15,413 nt of DNA, from contig CAISKG010000158.1 of the NCBI GenBank assembly GCA_903885855.1, positions 1-15,413 on the forward strand, written 5' to 3'. Positions within the stretch are counted from its first letter, which is position 1. Each line of letters begins with the position of its first letter. Below are positions 7,207-14,516 of this stretch, piece after piece. Below the pieces are notes generated by a model. That model saw only the letters and a list, made by a program, of their open reading frames with translations. It ran no database searches and had not been told where the DNA came from. The translations under genes and the position numbers were made by a program. The stretch comes from an uncultured Planctomycetaceae bacterium. GTDB taxonomy: Bacteria; Planctomycetota; Planctomycetia; Pirellulales; UBA1268.

Positions 7207-9390
7207 GCGCAACGCCCCCCTCCGCCCCGCACGGAGCACCCCGCCGCGACGAGCGCAGTGGCGGGCTGGTCGCGGCGCTGGCGATCGCCCGGCGCGACCT
7301 GCTCGAGTTCGTGCGCGACCGGCGCACGCTGTTCGTCACCCTCCTCCTCCCCATGGTCACCTACCCGATCGTCGCCCTGTCGAGCGCGCTCGGCGTGCGC
7401 TCGGCCGTCAGCGACCTCGAGGCCAAGAACGCGCCGGTGCCGCTGGTGGTGGCGATGAGCGGCCCCGAGGCGGTGCCGTTCGCGGCCCGGATCGAGGCCG
7501 CCGTCGAGGAGGGGCGCCCGCAGGGGACGGGCAAGCCGTGGCCGTCGGCGGTGACCTTCCTCCAGGGCTCCCCCGACGAGGGCATCCGCGCCGTGGAGGA
7601 TGGGCAGGCCGACGTGTGGATCGAGGCGCCGGGCGGGCTCCTCGCCGCGCTCGACGGCACCGGCACCGTCGAGCTCGCCGCCCGCTTCACGCCGCGTTCC
7701 CCGGCCGCCGGGCGGTCGCGCGAGCCGTTCGAGGCGGTGATCCGCACGCTCGCCGAGCAGGCCCGCGTGCGCCGCGTGACCGCCGCCGGCCTGCCGGAGG
7801 AGGTGCTGCGGCCGCTGCGCCTCCGCTTCCTCGGCGAAACCTTCAAAGCCCCCACCGTCTCGGCGGAGACGATCCTCCCCGGGCTCTCCGGGGCGATCCT
7901 CGTGCTCCTCACCGTGCTCACGATGACCGGCGCCTTCTATCCCGCCATCGACGCCATCGCCGGCGAGAAGGAGCGCGGCACCGTGGAGACGCTCCTCATG
8001 GCGCCCTGCTCGGCGATGAGCATCGTGACGGGGAAGTTCCTCGCGGTCTACGCCGTGACGCTCGCCACCCTGGCGGCCAATTGCCTGTCGATCGCGCTGA
8101 CGGCGGCGGTCTCCCTGCGCTTCCTCCCCTCCGGCTCCCTCTCCGACGTCCCCGGCCTGTGGCTGGGCACCGCCGTGACGCTCGTGGGCTTCGTCGGGCT
8201 CTCGGCGCTGGCGGCCGCCACCTGCCTGGCGGTCACCACCGCCTCCAAGAGCGGCAAGGAAGCGCAGAACACGCTCACGCCCGTGATCCTCCTGGTGACG
8301 GCGCTGGCCGGCACGGCCCTCGTGCCGGGGCTGCGGGGCGACGGGGCGCTGGCGCTGGTGCCGTTCGCCGGGCAGGTGATCGTGGCCCGCGACGCCTTCC
8401 AGGCGCCCGCCGGCGAGGGGTTCGCCCGCGCCCTGGCGATCCTCCTGCCGCTCGGCCTGTCGCTGGCCGCGTCGGCCGCGTGCACCTGGCTCCTGCTCCG
8501 CGCCACCGCGTGGCTGCTCACCGACGAGGAGATCCTGTTCCGCGGTCCCGACGCCAACCCGGCCGGGCTCCTCGACCGCCCGCCGCCGCGGCCGGTGCCG
8601 TCGTGGCCGCAGGCGGTGGCCCCGGTCGTCGCCGGGCTGGCCGGGCTGTGGTACGTGCAGGGTCTGTCGCCCGACGACCTCCTCCTCACGATCCCGATCC
8701 ATCAGGCGGTGGCGGTGATCCTGCCGCTGGCGCTCGTCCGCGGATGGCAGCGCGTGGACGACCGCGCCACCTTCGGGCTGGCGCTCCCCGGGGGCCCGCT
8801 ACCCGCCCTCGCGTCCACCCTCGGCGGCACGCTCCTGGGGGCGGGAGGCTTCCTCCTCTCGGCGGCGCTGTTCCTGGCCCTCTTCGGCGCGGAGCCATCG
8901 GAGGAGGTGCGCTCCCTCTCCGAGCGCCTCGTGGCGCTGCTGCGTGCGTCTCCCTGGTGGGTGTCGCTGGGGCTGGTCGCGCTCCTCCCCGCGGTCGCCG
9001 AGGAGCTGCTCTTCCGCGGGTGGCTCCTGGCCGGGCTCGCGGGAGCGCGGCCGACGCGGCCGCGCCTGGCCTGGGCGCTGCTCCTGCAGGCGGCGCTCTT
9101 CGCCGTCGCGCACGTCCTCCCCGAGCGCTATCCGGCCACCTTCCTCCTCGGCCTCCTCGCCGGATGCCTGCGCGTGGCCAGCGGCAGCATCCTCCCGTCG
9201 ATCGCCTGCCACGCCGTCCACAACGCCGTGCCGGTCGTGCTCGTGGCGCTGGCCGGCAGCCAGGCCGACGGCGCCGCCGAATCGATCGCCGCGGGCACGC
9301 GCGTGCCGCCGGGAATCGTCGCCCCTGGCGGCGGCGCTCGTCGTCGTCGGGGCCACGATCGCGGCGCTCGCCGCGCGCCGCATCCGCCGC
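7203..9390 (+). CDS. ABC permease (NatB-like) fused to CPBP intramembrane protease, frameshifted near its end
   Basis: The first half is a NatB/ABC-2 permease: a membrane helix near residues 40-62, an extracytoplasmic domain of about 150 residues, then helices that include the family motif GEKERGTVETLLMAP. The second half is a CPBP (Abi/CaaX-type) intramembrane protease with E600-E601 and R605 in EELLFRG, H637 in FAVAH, and H670 and N674 in HAVHN, so the expected active-site residues are all present. This ATPase-plus-permease/CPBP layout is known in planctomycetes. The ATG at 7203 overlaps the ATPase stop and has GGGGAGG about 10 bases upstream. At the C4 run 9322-9325 the coding frame changes: the last helix (LAAALVVVGATIAALAAR) is in the +1 frame, and the original frame continues only as Arg/Gly-rich shadow sequence to 10505. 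The end given here, 9390, is where the tail meets the next gene; no stop codon separates them, so a fusion to the receptor is possible. Confidence 0.85.
9322..9325 (+). other. apparent +1 frameshift site in a C4 run
   Basis: Up to codon GCC at 9321 the permease/protease reads in one frame. From CTG at 9325 onward the plausible protein, with G/C at nearly every third codon position, is in the next frame. Removing one C from the GCCCCT run would join the two frames as IVALAAALVVVG. Causes could be a sequencing or assembly error, a real mutation, or ribosomal slippage. Confidence 0.8.
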
Positions 9391-10449
9391 GTGGCCGCCG
9401 TCGGGCTGGCGGTGGCGATCCTCGCCGCCGGGAGCGGCGCGGCCGGCGCCGAGCGGGTGCGCGTCGGCGTGACCAACGTCGGCGTCACCCTCCAGGTCAT
9501 CGACGGCACGCCCAGCGGGGCCTCGATCGCCCTCTGGGAGGACCTGCGCGGCCGGCTGGGGATCGAGGACGAGTACGTCGTCTTCCCCTCGATCAACGCC
9601 GCGATGGACGCCGCCGCCGCGGGCGCGGTCGATCTGTTCCTCGGCCCCATCGCGATCACCCGCGAGAGCGAGGCCCGCCTCGACTTCTCCCACGCCGTCC
9701 TCCACAGCGGCATGCGGATCGCGGTCCGCGGGGTGGAGCCCGAGTCGTGGCTCGGGCCGCTCGACATCCTCCTCTCGGCCGAGGTCCTCCGGCTGCTGGC
9801 GATCCTCACGGCGCTGACGGTGATCGTCGGCCATCTCCTCTGGCTCTTCGAGCGCCGTGGCAACGAGCGCAGCTTCCCGCGCCATTGGCCGCGGGGCGCC
9901 TGGGAGGGCACCTGGTGGGGCATCAGCACGCTCCTCACCGGCGGCTGCGACGACAAGCACGTCGACGGGCTGCCGGGGCGGGTGCTGGCGCTGGTGTGGA
10001 TGATCGTGGGGATCGGGCTGGTGGCGCTGTTCACCGGCTCGCTCGCCGCCACCCTCACCGCCGAGCGGATCAGCGGGACGATCCACGGCCCGCGCGACCT
10101 GGCCGGGCGCGTGGTGGCGACGCAGGCGGGGGGCGCCGCCAGCGCCGCCGTCCGCGCCCGGGCGGGGGTGCCGAAGGAATTCAACACCCTCGACGAGGCC
10201 TTCGCCGCGGCCGACGACGGCGAGGTGGAGGCGGTGGTGGCGGAGAACTTCACCCTCCGCCACGCCATCGCCCGGCCGAGCCGCGCCGACTACCGGCTCG
10301 TCGGGCCGGTGTTCGAGTCGCTCGACGTGGGGATCGCGCTGGCTCCGGGCAGCCCCCTCCGCGAGCGGCTCAACGCCGCGATCCTCACCATGCGCGAGGA
10401 CGGCGCCATCGAATCGCTCGTCGACCGCTGGCTCGGCGGCCGCGAGTGA
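9391..10449 (+). CDS. bacterial ionotropic glutamate receptor-like ligand-gated channel
   Basis: The architecture is that of prokaryotic iGluRs such as GluR0: a signal-like helix, first lobe of a periplasmic binding domain, membrane helix near residues 133-152, a re-entrant pore loop with TGGCDDK at 183-189, a second helix near 197-218 ending in GSLAATLTAERI (compare the animal SYTANLAAFLT motif), then the second binding lobe (AVVAEN, and MREDGAIESLVDRW at the end). There is no fourth helix. Numbering assumes the GTG at 9391. This start is weak: no ribosome binding site is seen, and the basic residues expected before a signal helix (RRIRR) lie upstream of it. The frame is open back into the permease tail, so the gene may be fused to, or translationally coupled with, the permease/protease. 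Two departures stand out: the pore lacks TVGYG, and Ser93 occupies the place of the ligand-binding arginine in ITRESEARLDFS. The gene could alternatively be read as a plain solute-binding protein, but the pore helices argue against that. Confidence 0.82.
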   Translation: MAAVGLAVAILAAGSGAAGAERVRVGVTNVGVTLQVIDGTPSGASIALWEDLRGRLGIEDEYVVFPSINAAMDAAAAGAVDLFLGPIAITRESEARLDFSHAVLHSGMRIAVRGVEPESWLGPLDILLSAEVLRLLAILTALTVIVGHLLWLFERRGNERSFPRHWPRGAWEGTWWGISTLLTGGCDDKHVDGLPGRVLALVWMIVGIGLVALFTGSLAATLTAERISGTIHGPRDLAGRVVATQAGGAASAAVRARAGVPKEFNTLDEAFAAADDGEVEAVVAENFTLRHAIARPSRADYRLVGPVFESLDVGIALAPGSPLRERLNAAILTMREDGAIESLVDRWLGGRE

Positions 10450-10458
10450 GCGGGGCGT

Positions 10459-11841
10459 TCAGGCGAGAATCCCCCGCACCACCCGCGCCGGCAGCACGCC
10501 GGTGAGGCGGGCGTCGAGCCCCTGGAAGGGGAAGGTGAGCCGGGCGTGGTCGAGGCCGAGGAGGTGGAGCATCGTGGCGTGGAGGTCGCGGACGTGGACC
10601 ACCTCCTCGACGGCGTCGTAGCCGAGGTCGTCGGTGGCGCCGTGCGCGATCCCGCCGCGGATCCCGCCGCCGGCGAGCACCATGCTGAAGCCGGCGCAGT
10701 GGTGGTCGCGCCCCACCGGCCCCTTGTTGGCCTGCGCCATCGGCGTGCGCCCGAACTCGCCCCCCACGATCACGAGCGTGCGCTCGAGCAAGCCGCGCCG
10801 CGCGAGGTCGGCGATCAGGCCGGCCACGGCCCGGTCGGTGGGGGGGCAGATCTCGGCCATGAATCCGTCGATGCCGTTGTGGTGGTCCCAGTCGGAGTGG
10901 TAGAGCTGCACGAAGCGCACGCCGCGCTCCACCAGGCGGCGCGCCATGAGGCAGTTGGTGCCGATCGTGGCCTTGCCCGGCTCGGCGCCGTAGAGGGCGA
11001 GCGTCCCGGCCGTCTCCCCCGCCAGATCCGCCAGCGCCGGCACGCTCGTCTGCATCCGGAAGGCGAGCTCGTACTGCGCGATCCGGGTGGCGAGCTCCGG
11101 GTCGTCGAGGCGCTCGAGGCGGTGGCGCTCGAGCGCGGCGACCGCGTCGACCAGATCCCGCTGCCCCGCCGCCGACACGCCCGCCGGGCGGGCGACGTAG
11201 TGGAGGGGATCGCCGGTGGTGGCCAATTCCACCCCCTGGAAGCGCCCCGGCAGGAAGCCGGAATGCCACTGCCGGGAGGCGATGGGCTGGGGATTGCGCC
11301 CCAGCTTGCTCGTCATCACCACGAATCCGGGGAGATCGTCGGCGGCGCTGCCCAGGCCGTAGGTCACCCAGGCCCCCATGCTCGGCCGCCCGGAAAGCGC
11401 GGTGCCGCAGTTCATGAAGGTGTGGGCGGGATCGTGGTTGATCTGCTCGGAGACCATCGAGCGCACGATGGCCAGGCGGTCGGCGAGCGCCCCGAGGCGC
11501 GGGAAATGGTCGCTCACCGCCAGGCCGGACGCCCCGTGGCGCGTGAAGCCGACGCGCGGCCCGAGGCACACCAGCCGCGCGCCCTGGAGCTGCGCGATGG
11601 GGCGGCCGGCCGTGACGCTCGCCGGCATGTCCTGCCCGTCGAGGGCCGCGAGGCGCGGCTTGGGGTCGAACGTCTCGAGGTGGCTGGGGCCGCCGGCCAG
11701 GCAGACGAAGATCACCGCGTCGGCCGCCGGGGCATGGTGCGGCGCCGCCTGCGCACGCCCGCGCGCGAGCAGGCCGCCGAGGGCGGCGGCCCCCAGCGAG
11801 ATCCCGGCCCGGCCGAGGAAGGTGCGGCGCGGCATGTCCAT
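10459..11841 (-). CDS. DUF1501 family protein with Tat signal
   Basis: This 460-residue protein is exported and belongs to the DUF1501 family, which is related to the alkaline phosphatase/sulfatase superfamily and is strongly expanded in planctomycetes. It starts with the twin-arginine motif PRRTFLG (residues 4-10) and a hydrophobic Ala/Gly/Leu helix ending around ARGRAQAAPHH. Family hallmarks include CLAGGPSHLETFDPKP, INHDPAHTFMNCG, VQLYHSDWDHHNG, the segment GGEFGRTPMAQANKGPVGRD followed by HH, and VRDLHATMLHLLGLDH near the end. The start at 11841 lies 2 bases after the stop of the DUF1549/DUF1553 gene; a second ATG two codons later would also keep the Tat motif. The frame is open further upstream, inside the preceding gene, but only as shadow sequence. 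Its biochemical activity has not been established for this family as far as I know. Coupling to the cytochrome protein suggests they act together in the periplasm or at the cell surface. Confidence 0.95.
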   Translation of the reverse strand: MDMPRRTFLGRAGISLGAAALGGLLARGRAQAAPHHAPAADAVIFVCLAGGPSHLETFDPKPRLAALDGQDMPASVTAGRPIAQLQGARLVCLGPRVGFTRHGASGLAVSDHFPRLGALADRLAIVRSMVSEQINHDPAHTFMNCGTALSGRPSMGAWVTYGLGSAADDLPGFVVMTSKLGRNPQPIASRQWHSGFLPGRFQGVELATTGDPLHYVARPAGVSAAGQRDLVDAVAALERHRLERLDDPELATRIAQYELAFRMQTSVPALADLAGETAGTLALYGAEPGKATIGTNCLMARRLVERGVRFVQLYHSDWDHHNGIDGFMAEICPPTDRAVAGLIADLARRGLLERTLVIVGGEFGRTPMAQANKGPVGRDHHCAGFSMVLAGGGIRGGIAHGATDDLGYDAVEEVVHVRDLHATMLHLLGLDHARLTFPFQGLDARLTGVLPARVVRGILA

Positions 11842-11843
11842 GC

Positions 11844-14342
11844 TCAATACCTCGCGAAGGTCTCGTGGAGATTGAGCACCGCCCGGGCCAGTGCCGTCCA
11901 GGCGGCCGTCTCGGCGGGATCCAGCGCGCCGTCGCGCGGGGCGATCCCCGTGGCCACCAGCGCCCCGGCGGCGGCCGGATCGGCGGCGTAGTCGCGCCGA
12001 GCGCGCTCGAGGAGGCCCGCGAGGAGGGCACGCTCGGCGGCGTCGGGCTCCCGCGACACGGCGCGCCTCCAGAGGGCCCCGATCCGCCCGGCGTCGTCGC
12101 CCGGCTCGCGCAGCACGCGCTCCGCGAGCTTCCGCGCCGCCTCGACGAAGGTCGGGTCGTTGAGGAGCACGAGCGCCGCACGCGGGGTGTTCGACCGGGC
12201 GCGCTCGGCGGTGCACTCCTCCCGGTTGGGCGCGTCGAAGGCCAGCAGCTGCGGATGGAGGAACATCCGCTGCCAATGGACGTACAGCCCGCGGCGCCAT
12301 TGCCGGTCGTCGTCGTGGGCCGCGTACTCGCGCTGCGGGAAGTTGAGGTGGCGGTAGTAGCCGGCCGGCTGGTAGGGGCGCGCGCTCTCGCCGCCGAGCC
12401 GCTCCACGAGGAGCCCCGACACGGCCAGGGCCGTGTCGCGCACCCCCTCGGCCGGGAGGCGCCAGCGTCCCTGCCGCGCGAGGAGACGGTTGTCGGGGTC
12501 GCGGGCCACCGTCGCCGCCGGTGCGTCGGAGGCCCGGCGGTAGGCGCGGCTGGTGACGATGGTGCGCAGCAGCCGGCGCACGCTCCAGCCGCCGTCGATC
12601 AAGTCGAGCGCCAGGCCGTCGAGGAGCGCCGGGTGATCGGGCGGCTCACCCTGGGCGCCGAAATCGGCGAGGCTGCGGCAGGGGCCGGCGCCGAAACAGA
12701 GGGCCCACAGGCGGTTGGCGGTGACGCGGGCCGTGAGCTCCCCCACCCCCCCGTCACGGCGCGGCGCCGTGAGCCAGCGGGCCAGGTCGGCGCGCGAGGC
12801 GCGGCCGGGCGCGTCGATCCGCCCCAGCGCCGCCGGCACGGCCGGCTCCACGAGCGGCCCCGCCTCGTCCATCCAGTCGCCGCGGGCCAGGAGCCGCGTG
12901 GGGCGGGGCACGTCGAGCGCGGAGGTCACCATCAGCGGCCGGGTGAGCGCCGCGCGGAGGCGGCGTGCCTCCTCGAGTTCCGCGCGCCGGGCGGCGCTCT
13001 CCGCGTCCGCGTCCGCGGCGGCGGCGAGGTCGGCCTCCAGCCGCGCGACGCGCTCGTCGAGGCGCGCGGCCTCGGGGCGGTCGAAGGGGCCGACGAGCGC
13101 CATCTCCGGGCCGCGGAAGGTGGGCAGGGCGTTGAGGTTCCGCTCGCCGAATCCCCCCTTCTCCAGATGCTTCTCGTCGTCGATGTCGGCGAAGAAGGCC
13201 CCCAGCGCGTAGAAGTCGCGCGCCGTGAAGGGGTCGTATTTGTGGTCGTGGCACTGCGCGCAGCCGAGCGTCGCCCCCAGCCACACCGCCGAGAAGTTGC
13301 GCACCCGGTCGGCCTGGTAGATGGCGCGGTACTCCGCCAGCTGCAATCCCCCTTCGTGCGTCGTCTGCAGCAGGCGGTGGTAGGCGGAGGCCAGGAGGCG
13401 ATCGTCGGGATGCTCGCCGGCCGCCGGCTCGAGGAGGTCGCCCGCGATCTGCAGCGCCGTGAAGCGGTCGAAGGGGAGGTCGGCGAGGAAGGCGGCGATC
13501 ACCCAATCGCGGTAGGGGGAGGAGGCGTGGTCCTGATCGCCGTGGTAGCCGACGGTGTCGGCCCAGCGGACGAGGTCGAGCCACCAGGAGGCCATCCGCT
13601 CGGCGTGCCGCGGCGAGGCGAGGAGGGCGTCGACCAAGCGCTCGTAGCGGTCGGGACGGGTATCGGCGAGGTACGCGGCGACGTCGGCGGGGTCGGGGGG
13701 CAGCCCGAGGAGGTCGAAATGGAGGCGGCGCACGAGCGTCACCGCGTCGGCCTCCGCCACCGGCTCGATCCCCTCCGCGAGCAGGCGCTCCTCGAGGAGG
13801 GCGTCGATCCAGCCGGGCTCCCCGGCGGCGGCCGGCCGCCGCGGGCTCTCGAGCGCCCAGGGGAGCGTGTAGGGAGCCCCGGCGGCGATCCAGCGTTCGA
13901 GCAGCTCCTTCTCGGCGTCGCCGAGCGGCCGATTGGTCTCCGGCGGGGGCATGACGGCGTCGGCGTCGGCGGCCCGGATCCGCTGCACGAGCGCACTGGC
14001 GGCCGGGTCGCCCGGCACGATCGCCCGCGCGCCCGACGGGGTCGCCCCCAGCGCGCCCGAGCGCTCGTCGAGGCGGAGGCCGGCCCGGCGGTCGTGCGCG
14101 TCGGGGCCGTGGCAGGCAAAACAGTGCCGCGCGAGGATCGGCCGCACGTCGCGGCCGAAGTCGGGGTCCGCCGCACGCGCCCCCCCCATCGGGCCCAGAC
14201 CGAGCAGCCAGCCCAGCCCCAGCAGCCAGGCCAGCCCGAGCACCGTGGCCGGCACGACGGCCGGGACGCCGACGCGGTCGCTCGGGCGCGCGGAGGGGCT
14301 TCGGGGGCTCATCGACGACATGGCGGTGGCACCGTGGCCCAT
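11844..14342 (-). CDS. PSCyt1/DUF1549/DUF1553 domain protein (planctomycete-type cytochrome c)
   Basis: This 832-residue exported protein carries the domain set typical of Planctomycetota: a PSCyt1-like domain with heme motif CFACH (C74, C77, H78) after a signal helix around residues 30-57, a DUF1549 region near 170-380, a second CxxCH at C361-C364-H365 (CAQCHDHKYDP), a charged Ala/Glu/Arg-rich likely coiled coil near 425-470, and DUF1553 from about 540 to 790. Two CxxCH motifs suggest covalent heme at one or both sites, implying redox work outside the cytoplasm; the substrate is unknown. The ATG at 14342 has GAGGG about 5 bases upstream; ATGs at 14321 and 14312 would give a shorter, more usual signal peptide but lack a binding site. 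It is immediately followed by the DUF1501 gene, the family's standard partner. A TAGAAT box lies 53 bases upstream. Confidence 0.95.
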   Translation of the reverse strand: MGHGATAMSSMSPRSPSARPSDRVGVPAVVPATVLGLAWLLGLGWLLGLGPMGGARAADPDFGRDVRPILARHCFACHGPDAHDRRAGLRLDERSGALGATPSGARAIVPGDPAASALVQRIRAADADAVMPPPETNRPLGDAEKELLERWIAAGAPYTLPWALESPRRPAAAGEPGWIDALLEERLLAEGIEPVAEADAVTLVRRLHFDLLGLPPDPADVAAYLADTRPDRYERLVDALLASPRHAERMASWWLDLVRWADTVGYHGDQDHASSPYRDWVIAAFLADLPFDRFTALQIAGDLLEPAAGEHPDDRLLASAYHRLLQTTHEGGLQLAEYRAIYQADRVRNFSAVWLGATLGCAQCHDHKYDPFTARDFYALGAFFADIDDEKHLEKGGFGERNLNALPTFRGPEMALVGPFDRPEAARLDERVARLEADLAAAADADAESAARRAELEEARRLRAALTRPLMVTSALDVPRPTRLLARGDWMDEAGPLVEPAVPAALGRIDAPGRASRADLARWLTAPRRDGGVGELTARVTANRLWALCFGAGPCRSLADFGAQGEPPDHPALLDGLALDLIDGGWSVRRLLRTIVTSRAYRRASDAPAATVARDPDNRLLARQGRWRLPAEGVRDTALAVSGLLVERLGGESARPYQPAGYYRHLNFPQREYAAHDDDRQWRRGLYVHWQRMFLHPQLLAFDAPNREECTAERARSNTPRAALVLLNDPTFVEAARKLAERVLREPGDDAGRIGALWRRAVSREPDAAERALLAGLLERARRDYAADPAAAGALVATGIAPRDGALDPAETAAWTALARAVLNLHETFARY

Positions 14343-14394
14343 GCGGCCCTCGGGGGGGGCTGCCGGCGGGAGGCAGGGGCCCGCAGAGCCGCCG

Positions 14395-14400
14395 ATTCTA
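14395..14400 (-). promoter_or_regulatory. possible -10 box for the DUF1549/DUF1553-DUF1501 operon
   Basis: On the minus strand this reads TAGAAT, five of six matches to TATAAT, preceded by CGCGGGG and located 53 bases before the start at 14342. No -35 box is evident. It shares its context with the box at 6435 on the plus strand. Confidence 0.4.
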
Positions 14401-14425
14401 CCCCGCGCCCGCCGGCCCCGCCGCG

Positions 14426-14455
14426 TTGACGCCCCCGGTGTCCCGAACGTAGCAT
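14426..14455 (+). promoter_or_regulatory. likely promoter of ppdK
   Basis: TTGACG (14426-14431) and TAGCAT (14450-14455) are spaced by 18 bases and lie 61 bases ahead of the ppdK ATG. The -35 box matches the sigma-70 consensus at five of six positions and the -10 box at four. It is the best promoter match I found in the window. A pyrimidine-rich leader (14465-14494) follows it. Confidence 0.5.
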
Positions 14456-14516
14456 CGCAGCGGTTTTTCCCGCGTTTTCACCCCTTTCCCCCCTGCCGAA
14501 AGGTTCCAGTCCCCCC

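Noticed and set aside
9318..9330. Programmed ribosomal frameshift at the C4 run
   Set aside because: No stop codon follows the slip site in the original frame and no stimulatory structure is evident, so a mutation or sequence error is simpler. Kept only as an alternative.
9331..9352. Short GCG/GTC-type triplet runs near 9330-9350
   Set aside because: They are codon-level runs of Ala and Val in a membrane helix, not a functional repeat.
9391..10505. Continuation of the permease/protease in its original frame to 10505
   Set aside because: The translated sequence is Arg/Gly/Pro-rich with T-ending codons, while the neighbouring frame gives a recognisable receptor. This is shadow sequence after a frame break.
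11842..12300. N-terminal extension of the DUF1501 protein
   Set aside because: It lies inside the upstream gene, and the Tat signal right after 11841 fixes the start.
11865..14429. Plus-strand open frame of 854 codons opposite the DUF1549/DUF1553 gene
   Set aside because: Mirror frame of a gene with clear heme motifs and domains. Its own translation is Arg/Gly/Glu-rich and featureless, and it has no plausible start context.
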